Positions 1 to 11,684 are shown, numbered from the stretch's first letter. The stretch: 64,000 bases of DNA from Campanula takesimana (GCA_026119855.1 JAOWBW010000027.1:1590623-1654622); one strand, 5' to 3'. Notes: generated by a model not told the origin, from the letters alone. Numbers and translations are program-made.

Positions 1-714
1 TTGCAATTGCATAAAGTTTGAAGATCGATTTGTGTTTTTAATTTTGATATGCAAACTTATTAGAGAAAAATATTGGGTGGTATTAGTGGTTGTGACAATG
101 GATTCAAGAAAAATAATAACCGAATGTCTTAGATCCACTTTACACCTTAAATATTACTTTTTCTAACCACAAAAACTATCAAACAATTTAAATTTTCTTG
201 TAAAATTGCTGTTACATTTGACTGTAAAAAGTGTTACTTTTGAAGATGAAATTGTTACTTTTATCAGAATAGAGTGTTACATCTCAGTTGACAAGCAGCT
301 CAAACTTTTTGTGTGTAAAAAAATATGTTTAAAAAAAATAAATCAAACCATATCATGACCTATGTATTTTTATTCATCTCGTCGAGACGAAAACAACGGT
401 ATTTTTAAAAATAAATTCTGAGTTATAATATCAAGATATAGCATTTTAAAGTTAATGGGTTTAAAAAAAAAAAAAAAAAAACTTGCCACATGTCGCGTTG
501 GGAGTGGAGGAGTCGCTGTCGGACGGGTAAGCAGGGCGGGTTCAACCCATGGGTCAGCCCGCCGCACGGTGTACAACGGCCGCATTTGAGACTTTGTCTT
601 TTATTTTTAACATAAATATTTATCAAGTAGAACACCAAGTACATGAATCCGAAAAAATTCCAATAGTTGCACAAATCCCCTCTCCCCCAAAACCATAACA
701 TTTGACAATACATC
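1..714. other. left flank, no gene seen
   Basis: This AT-rich stretch has no convincing coding frame. It holds an A tract at about 464-481, followed by a GC-richer stretch (about 485-590) rich in GGGCGGG and CCCGCC words of the kind common in dispersed plant repeats. The last five bases, ACATC at 710-714, are the left target-site duplication of the Gypsy-A element that follows. Confidence 0.6.
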
Positions 715-2022
715 TGTCGCGCCCCGACCCGTGGTCCTACTTGGCCCCACGCCCGGGACACGCGAGGAAGACGTCGTAAAGCAACTCTAAGAAAATTTTT
801 CGAAATATATTTTCATAAAAAGGTTCACACAACCAACACATTACCAAAACATGACTTTAAGTCATAAAACAAACTTTCTCAAATGAGTACTTAGCCACTT
901 GGCTATAACAAACTTTACTTATAAAATTTACAAACACGAACACCTACTAAAAGAGATGATACAAATAACTGAGTCACGGGTACACTACCCTAAAGGTATT
1001 ACATTTACATAATGTATCCTTTATACACATCACTTCCCAAAAGTCTTACCAAATATCTCTTTACCAACGTCCTCCCTGTGCGGTGACCTATTCCCTGGAC
1101 TCCTTCTTATCTAAAACGGTAAACAAATAAGGGGTGAGAATAAATCTCAGTAAGTTACTAAAATGCAACTACATTACATGCTAATATGATGATCATAAAG
1201 AAACAATATTAACAAATAAGCGTATAACACATAGCACATAACATGAGAGGCTCCCTATCGCCAACCGTCCCATACCGGTTGGAAATAACGACCAACTCAT
1301 CATGCAACACATAAAGCGGAAATAAACACTCATACGTGGATACTGAGCCAAGGTTCTCAAACCAAACAATAGCCATCTGAGAGGCATCAACTGAGCAGCA
1401 TCGAAGAGCTGAAACGGGTTCCGGAACCAAACAACAACAACAACAACGGGGGGAAAATGACACAAAGTCATAACCCAAAGTGCCCAACCTTTGGCCCAAG
1501 GAAGGGGGTTAAAAATGGGAAACCAATGATAGGAGCCTTATAATGTACTTGGCTCGGAGACCATTATAATCCCTATCACTGCCCAACACACACAAAAGTA
1601 CCAGCTGGACTTTAGACACAACCGAAGCAAAGAAAACTTGCTTAAACAACAAACGGGGTATGATTCCAAAGTAGGGAACCACACAAGCTCATATTAGAGA
1701 AGTAAACACGCTTTCATAATAGTATGCACCATATTGACATTAAGTCATCACACAAACCATCCAAACCATCACATTAATCCAAACTTGATCACAAAAGACC
1801 AACTCTACCATAATGAACCATGGATACTCATTTTGGTACTAATCACCTACTGGATTTACGTGCTATAAAAATCAAAACCCCACTCAATAACCAACCCATC
1901 GTGTAGTACTCGAGAAGAGCTTTCCAACGATAGTTTACACGACTAAAACGGAGTCCGGATGAAGAAGTTATGACCTCCGGAAGATTTTACGTAAAAATAC
2001 ACAAGTTCAGACTTTGGGCCCT

Positions 2023-2159
2023 TACACGACTCGTGTACCACTACACGACTCGTGTAAGAACTTTTACACAAGTCGTGTAACAGTACACGACTCGTGTAGA
2101 AAAACACCCCTTCAGAATCTCTCCTTACACGACTCGTGTACCCCTACACGAGTCGTGTA
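2023..2159. repeat. array of six TACACGACTCGTGTA palindromes
   Basis: Six 15-bp near-perfect palindromes start at 2023, 2042, 2065, 2084, 2126 and 2145, separated by 4 to 27 bp. Copy 3 reads TACACAAGTCGTGTA and copy 6 reads TACACGAGTCGTGTA; the other four are identical. The array lies beside a conserved LTR block at 1920-1989. Its exact twin is at 7547-7683. Binding of a host factor or formation of hairpins is possible but untested. Confidence 0.95.
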
Positions 2160-2340
2160 ATCAGCCCAGAAATCTCATTTTGGCTGAAAACAAAATACTC
2201 CCTTCATCTCACCAACCCAAAACACTAACCTTATCAACCCTCAACATTTTCAACCCATACAAAGGCTACAAATTCAGCCCAAACACCATACAAACACCAA
2301 CTTCTATACCCTTCCTAATACTAACAAGCTATGAACAAGT

Positions 2341-2705
2341 TTTTACTATTCCCTCTGTTTCACAAGTATCATTATAATTTTTAATATACTAATATACCCA
2401 CTTTAGGATACTTTCACTTCTTTCCCCGTCCCATAAATAATAGTATAATTTTATAATACATTTATTTAACATTTAACTAAAGATACTATTTTACCGTCCC
2501 ACGAGTAGGAGTATAATATATAAAGCATATATAATGTTGCATCCTCTCCTACTTCCCCAAAACCAAAACTACTATACCCATATACTCACTTTCCACAAAT
2601 AACAAGTCTATAACCAGTTTTACTACTCCCTCTGTCTCAAATTTACAAGTATATAAAAATTATTACTACTCCCTCCGTCCCAAAATTACAAGTATATAAA
2701 AGTAT
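2341..2705. repeat. Stowaway-like MITE ends inside the LTR
   Basis: Several copies of the typical Stowaway terminus are present (TATTCCCTCTGT near 2348, ACTCCCTCTGTC near 2625, ACTCCCTCCGTCCC near 2668), together with reversed words such as CCCACGAGTAGGAGTA near 2500. They look like old, partly nested MITE remnants carried within the LTR, with the same copy at 7865-8229. Individual element limits could not be set. Confidence 0.5.
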
Positions 2706-3322
2706 ACCCAAAACATTATTTTATAACGTATAAAGCATATATAGCATACTTATGACCATTTTAACATTTAAAGGGGGGATTAGTAACTTACCTATTTTTC
2801 CGGAAAAAGTGTCAAGAAAATAATATTGATCGGTAGAAATGTTCTATTCAACTCCCTGAACATTTATATATAATTAGATTTGAAAATGGAGTAGTAAATT
2901 AAAATAGGGAAAATAAACAAGAACCAAACTTACCCTTTTCTCCTTTCTTCAACAATGGAGGAATTTTTAGAAAAGTAACTAAGTGTGAGAGTGAGGGGAA
3001 CACGCAGGGAGAGGGAGGGGGTGATAAGGATGGGTTTTGTGCAAATTTCAACTTTCCATTTAAGCCCCTCTTTCTTTCAAATTGAACAACCAAGCCCCTT
3101 GAATACTAATTCCACTAAAAACCCTCATAACTTCCCACTAACAACTTAACTCCCCTAATCACCTTTAATACTAACATTTTAACTAACACAAATAATCATA
3201 TAAGATGTGCAAATGCATTTAATATGATGCAACAAATAAAATGCACACATAATTTTAAATTAAAATTCTCAAAAATATAAAATAATTATAAAATAAATAA
3301 AACGGATTTTGGGGTCGTTACA

Positions 3323-3340
3323 ATCACTCCCCCTTAAAGA
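3323..3340 (-). promoter_or_regulatory. polypurine tract of Gypsy-A
   Basis: On the minus strand the bases before the LTR start read TTTAAGGGGGAGTGAT. This is the purine-rich primer for plus-strand DNA synthesis in LTR retrotransposons. Its place fixes the orientation of the element. Confidence 0.85.
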
Positions 3341-5510
3341 AAATTCGACCCGAATTTTAGGATTGCTTACCTCCATTCTCAAACAACCAAGATACTTACT
3401 TTCATTTCAATCCCGAAATTCCATACTGAGTTCAATATCCTCTAAAACTTTAGACATATCGGAGAAGAATCATAAACACAATTGCGTGGCATCAACACAT
3501 GGAACTCATTATCAACCTCGTCGAGAGAAAGAAGTAACACCAGACGATAAACTCAACCTTTAGCTCTTTCCAAAATCTCAAAAGAACTGACATATTAAAC
3601 AACTCCACGCGAAGTAAAGGTATATCCCTCGAATTCTTAGAATCAACTAAACAAGTTCTCAAGAATCTGAATGGTTATTTCTAACTAACCATCTGACTGA
3701 GGGTAAAAGTCATACTAAGTCTCAATTCCGAACCCCAGGCCTTCTTAAATGCTTGCCAAAATCAAGATGTAAATAAGGAACCCATATCTATTACCATGCT
3801 CGTAGACATCCCATGAAATCGAACTATCTTCTGAACAAATAACTGACAACTGATGATTTACTTCCAGATTATTCACAACTCAAGGACTTAGTTGAATACT
3901 TAGAATTCCTCGCATCAAACAATTAAAAATAACTCCTCGAATTTATCTCAATACTCTACTTCTACTTGGATTCATAATTAAATTGGTCTTGTGTATCCCT
4001 TCAAGTATCTATAGTTGAACTCTGTTATACATGTTTAATTCCACTAAGTGTTGACTACATACTCTGCTATAGAAGTTAAAATTCCATCACTAGCCACGAA
4101 CAAAATCTTATTGTCTGTCATTATTCATTCCACGAGTAATTTTCGATAGTTGATATTATTCAATAGAGTAGAAATTTAAAGCTTTCACAATCGCAAAGTC
4201 ACACCATGTCTCAACTCACGAAGACTCCAAAGTGTTAATTCCTCTAACATTCCCCATTTAGTTTTATCACCCATGAACTATAAGTCAATGAATCCTCTAA
4301 CACAATACCTTTCCCGATGATATAGTATGGTAAACACTTCAAATCTAACTCCATCAAAGTCATTCACTAATGCAATGGACGTATAATCGCAATAAATCTC
4401 AATTTATGGGTAGGATAATTTTGTTGATAAGGAATCAATCTTCTCAAAGCACACATTGTTACCGTACCATCCTGAAGCAATGAACATCTCAATCACTCTT
4501 TAAGGCATCTCTATGAATAAGGAATTTATCAAATCCACTATAAGGGTAAGCTCGACATATCCACTAGAAATTAGTAACACTAATCATATCCTCTAGATAA
4601 CTGTAGTACTAGTTAAATCCATTAAGCAATATCAATACTGAAGTTGTCATCAACTCTCGATTCATCAATTAACACTCGCAACAATTAAACTCGTTCACTC
4701 TTACCAATCCATCGAGATAGTGCATCTTTCTGTGCTATGTAGTTAACAGTGTAGCTACCTTAGGAATCCATCAATAAATCCTCAACCCTATGCCTGAGTT
4801 GAAACTTTCCTCAAAATAATATATCCTCTAACACGAAGACATTCTGCCCCGATTTTACAAACTGCTACCGCTCTCTAAGAACTCAGACTAGGATTACTTA
4901 TACAATCCAACGTATCCAACAATACCACTGAAGCAGGTGAGAATTCAAACTATATAACCACCATTCATGATGTCCATACCCGATATAAAAGCCATCTTTG
5001 AAATATACTCAACTAAAATTCTCAACAAATGATAATCACTTCAAATCAACCACTAAACAATTACTGATCTCTGATGTTGCTCAAACATAGCACCCAACCA
5101 CTCAAGATCACCCAAGGTTCTCCTCAAGAACAAGTACCACTCAAGGGAAATAAATTTAAAATCTCACAAGGAAAAGATATCTTTCAATTTAAATGCAAAT
5201 TTTTCACTACTAACTCCATAAACCAACTACCAGGCACAAGCTTGCAACAACAATTTACAAATTTCTTAATGCCTAAATAGCATGAAAGCTAAACACATAT
5301 ATATACCATGCTTAACTAAAACATACTAGCATATAAAATTCCACCACCATAACATCAAAATCTTGTGATGACAACATCACTAAACCGGCAAATAAAACAT
5401 GCCTAAGAATACGCACATCACAAGTATACGACACTTTATCGGTCGTCTAACACTCCCCCTTAGGAAGACACATCTAACACATAAGGTAAAGACTCAGAAG
5501 ACACATGCAA
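3341..5510 (-). other. Gypsy-A internal region without recognisable pol
   Basis: About 2.2 kb lies between the gag fragment and the polypurine tract, where protease, reverse transcriptase, RNase H and integrase would normally sit. All frames are broken by stops. I found none of the usual landmarks (YxDD, HHCC, D-D-E) on the minus strand. It may be heavily decayed pol or unrelated filler; a profile search would decide. Confidence 0.6.
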
Positions 5511-6128
5511 TCAAGAAGCACAATGCACAAACACACAAGTATGCGAAGAGCCAGGGTCTATAAGTGTGTGTGCTCTCAAACTAGACATAGAAATTATACC
5601 TCCAGTCATATTAGAAGAATCTGAAATCTGTTGTTGATTGAGGGAAGAAACACGATCTTGCACCTTAACCTTTCCTGAAGCATCCCTCTTTTGACCCCGA
5701 GATGACCCAGCTGCACTTCCCGATAACTGATTCTTAAATCTAAAGCAACTCTTCTGAAAGTGACCCAACTGACCACAACTCAAACATTTGCCTTGCTTTT
5801 TCCAACATTTTTCTTCTAAATGTCCCATCCTTTGACAGTAGTTACATACTCGTTTACTTCGGGTTCCTCTATTATGCGGCCCTTGAAAAGATGCCCTAGC
5901 TTGCGAAGGTGTTCCTTGGTATTCTCTACTATCTCCACGCTGGGGTTGCGGTTTTACCTGTTCTCCTCGTTTTGTCACATCTGAGGTTTCAATCTTGGTT
6001 TTATGCTCCTCTATATCTTCAATGATTTTCATGACAGCTTCAAACATACCTTGGAACAGTGCTCGAACCTCTTCTCTAGCGTTACCCGACCCTGAAGGCC
6101 CTGACTGATTCCCTTCGGTGCCAACCAT
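5511..6128 (-). CDS. truncated gag with two zinc knuckles and protease start
   Basis: This open frame of 205 residues starts at the ATG at 6126-6128, about 100 bp inside the primer site. Residues 1-90 are polar and include an EEVRALFQGMFEAVMK segment. Two CCHC knuckles follow, CNYCQRMGHLEEKC and CLSCGQLGHFQKSC, which bind packaged RNA in Gag proteins. The frame then enters a Ty3-type protease motif, LIDPGSSHT, in which the usual D-S/T-G is D-P-G, and stops. The capsid core typical of Ty3/Gypsy Gag is missing, so the protein is at best a nucleocapsid-like remnant. In an element with identical LTRs this shortened frame may be the normal state of a non-autonomous family and need not be fresh damage (inference). 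Confidence 0.75.
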   Translation of the reverse strand: MVGTEGNQSGPSGSGNAREEVRALFQGMFEAVMKIIEDIEEHKTKIETSDVTKRGEQVKPQPQRGDSREYQGTPSQARASFQGPHNRGTRSKRVCNYCQRMGHLEEKCWKKQGKCLSCGQLGHFQKSCFRFKNQLSGSAAGSSRGQKRDASGKVKVQDRVSSLNQQQISDSSNMTGGIISMSSLRAHTLIDPGSSHTCVFVHCAS

Positions 6129-6224
6129 TTTCAATAAGTACCTGCATAAAACTCTCAACGTTACTTACCCTATACACAACTACCCTCCTAGGTCATTTAG
6201 TCATTCTAGACCATCTACAACCTA

Positions 6225-6236
6225 GCTCTGATACCA
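6225..6236 (-). promoter_or_regulatory. primer binding site, tRNA-iMet
   Basis: The minus strand reads TGGTATCAGAGC two bases after the LTR end at 6239. This is the standard plant primer site complementary to the 3' end of initiator methionine tRNA. It shows that the right-hand LTR is the 5' LTR. Confidence 0.95.
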
Positions 6237-6238
6237 AC

Positions 6239-8846
6239 TGTCGCGCCCCGACCCGTGGTCCTACTTGGCCCCACGCCCGGGACACGCGAGGAAGACGTCG
6301 TAAAGCAACTCTAAGAAAATTTTTCGAAATATATTTTCATAAAAAGGTTCACACAACCAACACATTACCAAAACATGACTTTAAGTCATAAAACAAACTT
6401 TCTCAAATGAGTACTTAGCCACTTGGCTATAACAAACTTTACTTATAAAATTTACAAACACGAACACCTACTAAAAGAGATGATACAAATAACTGAGTCA
6501 CGGGTACACTACCCTAAAGGTATTACATTTACATAATGTATCCTTTATACACATCACTTCCCAAAAGTCTTACCAAATATCTCTTTACCAACGTCCTCCC
6601 TGTGCGGTGACCTATTCCCTGGACTCCTTCTTATCTAAAACGGTAAACAAATAAGGGGTGAGAATAAATCTCAGTAAGTTACTAAAATGCAACTACATTA
6701 CATGCTAATATGATGATCATAAAGAAACAATATTAACAAATAAGCGTATAACACATAGCACATAACATGAGAGGCTCCCTATCGCCAACCGTCCCATACC
6801 GGTTGGAAATAACGACCAACTCATCATGCAACACATAAAGCGGAAATAAACACTCATACGTGGATACTGAGCCAAGGTTCTCAAACCAAACAATAGCCAT
6901 CTGAGAGGCATCAACTGAGCAGCATCGAAGAGCTGAAACGGGTTCCGGAACCAAACAACAACAACAACAACGGGGGGAAAATGACACAAAGTCATAACCC
7001 AAAGTGCCCAACCTTTGGCCCAAGGAAGGGGGTTAAAAATGGGAAACCAATGATAGGAGCCTTATAATGTACTTGGCTCGGAGACCATTATAATCCCTAT
7101 CACTGCCCAACACACACAAAAGTACCAGCTGGACTTTAGACACAACCGAAGCAAAGAAAACTTGCTTAAACAACAAACGGGGTATGATTCCAAAGTAGGG
7201 AACCACACAAGCTCATATTAGAGAAGTAAACACGCTTTCATAATAGTATGCACCATATTGACATTAAGTCATCACACAAACCATCCAAACCATCACATTA
7301 ATCCAAACTTGATCACAAAAGACCAACTCTACCATAATGAACCATGGATACTCATTTTGGTACTAATCACCTACTGGATTTACGTGCTATAAAAATCAAA
7401 ACCCCACTCAATAACCAACCCATCGTGTAGTACTCGAGAAGAGCTTTCCAACGATAGTTTACACGACTAAAACGGAGTCCGGATGAAGAAGTTATGACCT
7501 CCGGAAGATTTTACGTAAAAATACACAAGTTCAGACTTTGGGCCCTTACACGACTCGTGTACCACTACACGACTCGTGTAAGAACTTTTACACAAGTCGT
7601 GTAACAGTACACGACTCGTGTAGAAAAACACCCCTTCAGAATCTCTCCTTACACGACTCGTGTACCCCTACACGAGTCGTGTAATCAGCCCAGAAATCTC
7701 ATTTTGGCTGAAAACAAAATACTCCCTTCATCTCACCAACCCAAAACACTAACCTTATCAACCCTCAACATTTTCAACCCATACAAAGGCTACAAATTCA
7801 GCCCAAACACCATACAAACACCAACTTCTATACCCTTCCTAATACTAACAAGCTATGAACAAGTTTTTACTATTCCCTCTGTTTCACAAGTATCATTATA
7901 ATTTTTAATATACTAATATACCCACTTTAGGATACTTTCACTTCTTTCCCCGTCCCATAAATAATAGTATAATTTTATAATACATTTATTTAACATTTAA
8001 CTAAAGATACTATTTTACCGTCCCACGAGTAGGAGTATAATATATAAAGCATATATAATGTTGCATCCTCTCCTACTTCCCCAAAACCAAAACTACTATA
8101 CCCATATACTCACTTTCCACAAATAACAAGTCTATAACCAGTTTTACTACTCCCTCTGTCTCAAATTTACAAGTATATAAAAATTATTACTACTCCCTCC
8201 GTCCCAAAATTACAAGTATATAAAAGTATACCCAAAACATTATTTTATAACGTATAAAGCATATATAGCATACTTATGACCATTTTAACATTTAAAGGGG
8301 GGATTAGTAACTTACCTATTTTTCCGGAAAAAGTGTCAAGAAAATAATATTGATCGGTAGAAATGTTCTATTCAACTCCCTGAACATTTATATATAATTA
8401 GATTTGAAAATGGAGTAGTAAATTAAAATAGGGAAAATAAACAAGAACCAAACTTACCCTTTTCTCCTTTCTTCAACAATGGAGGAATTTTTAGAAAAGT
8501 AACTAAGTGTGAGAGTGAGGGGAACACGCAGGGAGAGGGAGGGGGTGATAAGGATGGGTTTTGTGCAAATTTCAACTTTCCATTTAAGCCCCTCTTTCTT
8601 TCAAATTGAACAACCAAGCCCCTTGAATACTAATTCCACTAAAAACCCTCATAACTTCCCACTAACAACTTAACTCCCCTAATCACCTTTAATACTAACA
8701 TTTTAACTAACACAAATAATCATATAAGATGTGCAAATGCATTTAATATGATGCAACAAATAAAATGCACACATAATTTTAAATTAAAATTCTCAAAAAT
8801 ATAAAATAATTATAAAATAAATAAAACGGATTTTGGGGTCGTTACA
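6239..8846 (-). repeat. 5' LTR of Gypsy-A
   Basis: This is the second copy of 715-3322, with the same 2,608-bp length and the same internal landmarks, including the palindrome array at 7547-7683. It drives minus-strand transcription of the element, away from the host gene whose stop codon lies 350 bp to its right. No separate gene is inside. Confidence 0.95.
7547..7683. repeat. second copy of the TACACGACTCGTGTA array
   Basis: These are the same six palindromes as at 2023-2159, shifted by 5,524 bases, with the same two variant copies. The identity of a potentially unstable hairpin array in both LTRs also argues for a recent insertion. Confidence 0.95.
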
Positions 8847-8851
8847 ACATC

Positions 8852-9194
8852 CTTGCAAAATGCTAAAATGACATCAAAGTACAATATTAAATTTAGTTAT
8901 AAACCCTAAAACGTTTTGGTTGTAACCAAAGTACCCATATTGACCTCCCAAAAACCTTTTCAAATGAATTTTGCCACAAGATTGGCAAAAACCATCAATA
9001 TCTCTCGTTGCCAATTTTACATATATAAGGTATAGAAAATTGCTGCAAAAAGAGGTCATGATGCACAACACCTTTATTTTCCAGAATTTGAAGTGAAGAT
9101 TAATTCAGCAATGTATAAGTCCCACCAAATACTCAATCAATCTCGATCACACAATTATTACTACTAGCCAGTAGCACATACGTGGTTCCAAATC
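8852..9194. other. 3' flank of the host gene
   Basis: This segment between the Gypsy-A target site and the stop codon of the minus-strand gene is AT-rich and lacks a coding frame. It probably holds the 3' untranslated region. No single polyadenylation signal stands out. Confidence 0.4.
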
Positions 9195-9643
9195 TCATAC
9201 CTTAGCATCAATAAGAAGCCTCTTCATACCATCAACCAATTCTTGCATTTGTTCCCTAGAATGCAACGGCGAAGGATAAACACAAGCGCAATCCAATTTT
9301 CCGTCTTGTATAGTATCGAATATACCGATAGAGGGACCCACACCATGATCCGAAGAGCATCCGATGTAATAGTCTAGCCCGATTTCCTCTCTCATCTCAC
9401 AAGAGTTATCAAAAATGGGGTCCTCGAAAACGGAGATCAATGCAGTTCTTAACGAGGAAGACGGGGTCAAGGACGGGTTGTCAATGGCCTTGGACATGAG
9501 GAAGTTCAAGTCAGCCATGTCCGTGAAATGTTTGTTAGATTTCTTAGAGTTTGCAAAGGATGTGTAGCACCTCTTTGCCACATCCCATACGTTTTCTCCT
9601 CCTTGTACGGTTTGTATGTTGAGGATGGCAGAATGGTAAAAAC
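9195..9643 (-). CDS. host acyltransferase-like gene, exon 3
   Basis: This is the last exon of the only host gene recognised. The minus strand has an acceptor CATTTCAG directly before 9643, and the reading frame completes a glycine codon split as G|GT with exon 2. The 149 codons contain FYHSAILN, an ADLNFLMSKA segment, SSLRTALISVFEDP, GCSSDHGVGPSIGIFDT and a C-terminal CVYPSPLHSREQMQELVDGMK. This pattern matches the C-terminal half of plant proteins of the CAT/condensation acyltransferase-like superfamily (recalled family likeness, not searched). The frame stops with TGA at 9195-9197. The AAG|GTATGA just before the stop could instead be a donor to a further exon. The body of the exon looks intact. 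Confidence 0.75.
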
Positions 9644-9746
9644 CTGAAATGTTGGAGGGCAGATTGAGACATTAATAATATGTTCAAACTCTTATCAATA
9701 TGTTGCATTGAATTTATTAAAAAAAAAATCGAAAACATTTATATTT

Positions 9747-9843
9747 GTCGCCAAATAAGTGGCTATGTAGTAAAGCCAAGCCTCACCCTCGGTGAGGGTT
9801 AGGGTTCGATCCCTCTTCTCGCGACGTGGACAACGTCAAAAAA
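9747..9843 (+). mobile_element. 97-bp tRNA-derived SINE in intron 2
   Basis: A perfect 16-bp direct repeat, GAAAACATTTATATTT, sits at 9731-9746 and 9844-9859, which is the signature of LINE-driven integration. Between the copies are 97 bp with an A-box-like TGGCTATGTAGT near 9759 and an exact B box GGTTCGATCCC at 9803-9813, about 45 bp apart as in a polymerase III promoter. The body ends in a short A run. It is shorter than most plant SINEs and may be a 5' tRNA-like head with almost no tail, or a truncated copy. Confidence 0.8.
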
Positions 9844-9859
9844 GAAAACATTTATATTT

Positions 9860-10594
9860 AAAGTACTCCTTCCTTCCATCCCCCTAACATTTTCAAATTC
9901 ATTTTGTTAACTTTATTTAAATAAAATGATTATTTAATCTTAAAATTTTATGTGACTAGTTTCAAAATATTTTGAAGGAGATTCAGAAAGTTAAATTGTC
10001 ATCTAGCTGTTATTGTACACAAGGAGGTAAATGAGATGAAATAAAGCTTCCGTGGGACAGTATAATTTGGACAAACTTTAGATATAGAGATGGACATTGA
10101 AATTAATCCTTAAATATAAATAATACCTATATTTTTTAATATTTAATATTCTTTTTGTTTCAAAATTAATGATCCTTTTTAAAAATTATTTGTCTTAAAA
10201 TAAATGACTTCTTGAAAAAAAAAAAAATTGTCCCTAAATGTCTTTTTACCTAAAAAAAAAAAGTTCTCTATTCGTTATATACTAGATTGCAAAACTAATT
10301 TTAAAAAACTAGATAGCAAAGATTTTTATACACCTTTGTCATAAAATTTACAAAAAGTTGAATTTATTTTAAATTCTTCAAAAAAAAAAACATTCATTTA
10401 TTTTGGGAGTAATTAATAGTTTGGCGGTCTTGGATTAATTTTCAGTACTGTCTCAACAGGCTGGGGGTTGGGGCCCCTGCCACTTCCTACTACCCTAATC
10501 AATAACATGAAATTTCCTACACCTAAATATTTTCCTATTGAAGCAATATGTACCAAACATACATAAGTTCCTAGTATATTTTCATAGTAACTTT
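9860..10594. other. intron 2 sequence left of Copia-A
   Basis: This AT-rich intron sequence belongs to the minus-strand host gene and has no coding frame. It contains several A and T runs and weak Stowaway-like words (ACTCCTTCCTTCC near 9866). The last five bases, ACTTT at 10590-10594, are the target-site duplication of Copia-A. Confidence 0.6.
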
Positions 10595-11592
10595 TGTTGG
10601 AAATAAGTGTATTTTTGGTGTATTTGTGAAGGAAATATGATGTATTTCCGTGATAAATAATTTGTCGAAAGACAAAATTGTTTGTGGGTTTGTGTTCTAC
10701 TCCGTGAGGACATTGAGATAATGTATTCATTTGTCCAATTTGGTGTTGGGACGAATGAGTTACAAAGGCTTAGAGTTGATGGGTTGAAGTGGGGATATTG
10801 GCATTATCCCACATTGAAAAAAGATGTAAAAGGAAGCTAGTTTAAAGGCTTGGGCACTTGAGTAGTGTGTAAGCTTGTATGGCATAGAGGCTCTCTCTCG
10901 CGCGCAGGGGGGGTGCAAATCATGGACCCAAATTGGCTTGCATCGACTGAACTCATGTGTGCGCGCATCCTGCGGACACGAACGTAGCACCGATTTGGCT
11001 TGTCCGTGCTAGCTCACCTTTTGCTATTATTTTTTATTTTCAGTCAAAAATTTCTGCTCAAAACAGATTCAACCCATCTGAACTGGAATATCAAATGAAG
11101 AGACATGCCTTATCTTACAAAGGATTAGGCTCATCTTCAAATTAATTTTGACTCTTGGACAGTTCGTGGAGCAGTATATATAGAGTATTGCACAGACCAG
11201 TTGGATATACAATTTTCGAATTACACAAAGATTTCCACCAGTTCCTTACAGTCTCTTCTTGTTGCATATTGTTCATTCTCCCTTTCGCCTCATGCATTGC
11301 ATATCAAGAGGTGATACTGTCCGGGCACTTATTCAGTTCGCCGGAATCTCATAGTGCTGAGAAGCCTCCGGTTCGCGCGAGTAATCCTGGGAGACTAGCG
11401 TCCAACGGTATCCTCAAACACTTACGGTGAGGGGACGAATAAGTCTTAAGGACAGTGTGTTCAAACACACGGCTCGGCACAAACGAATTTCTGTCCAGTT
11501 CTATTTCTGTTTGAATTTTCAGTTTGTTATTTATTTATTATTTATTTCTGTATTTCTGTATTTCTAATTCTTTCTTGTAGATTCTTATAACA
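10595..11592 (+). repeat. 5' LTR of Copia-A
   Basis: The LTR begins TGTTGGAAATAAGTG and ends CTTATAACA. It carries a TATA-like TATATATA at about 11175, as does the 3' copy. Differences from the 3' LTR are scattered substitutions, many of them transitions. Confidence 0.93.
11175..11182 (+). promoter_or_regulatory. TATA box of the Copia-A LTR
   Basis: TATATATA lies about 410 bp before the LTR end and is followed by a T/C-rich stretch, the expected layout of U3 and R. The same word is kept in the 3' LTR near 17125. Its activity is inferred from position only. Confidence 0.55.
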
Positions 11593-11684
11593 ATCTTAAG
11601 ACTTATTTTCTGCAAGAGGGAATTCATTACAGAAACTACTCCTACTGGAATTTGTAAAACTGACTCCTTGATTGTATTTCAGAA

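Larger units (their letters stand above)
715..3322 (-). repeat. 3' LTR of Gypsy-A
   Basis: On the minus strand it begins TGTAACGACCCC at 3322 and ends GGGGCGCGACA at 715. It matches 6239-8846 at a constant offset of 5,524 bases. It contains a palindrome array (2023-2159), a block shared with the solo LTR at 41406-44852 (1920-1989), and Stowaway-like sequences (2341-2705). It holds no gene. Confidence 0.95.
715..8846 (-). mobile_element. Gypsy-A, non-autonomous Ty3/Gypsy LTR retrotransposon
   Basis: This is a complete element of 8,132 bp. Its two LTRs, 715-3322 and 6239-8846, are both 2,608 bp, and no base difference was found in the segments compared by eye. The flanks carry a perfect 5-bp TSD, ACATC, at 710-714 and 8847-8851. 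The tRNA-iMet primer site lies next to the right LTR and the polypurine tract next to the left LTR, so transcription runs on the minus strand. The internal part is only 2.9 kb and codes for a shortened gag with two zinc knuckles and the first residues of a protease. No reverse transcriptase, RNase H or integrase frame is visible. Identical LTRs imply a recent insertion that must have been copied with enzymes supplied in trans. The LTR start TGTAACGACCC and the length suggest a chromovirus-related Gypsy lineage (inference). Confidence 0.93.

Noticed and set aside
2023..2159. CRISPR-like array of repeats and spacers
   Set aside because: The units are 15-bp palindromes with uneven 4-27 bp gaps in a plant LTR, with no related genes.
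715..8846. Large segmental duplication of 2.6 kb
   Set aside because: The two copies have TG..CA ends, a primer site, a polypurine tract and a 5-bp target-site duplication, so they are LTRs of one element.
9785..9830. B-box-like GGTTCGATCCC as a tRNA gene
   Set aside because: No cloverleaf of normal length can be drawn, and the piece lies between perfect 16-bp repeats with an A tail, so it is a SINE.
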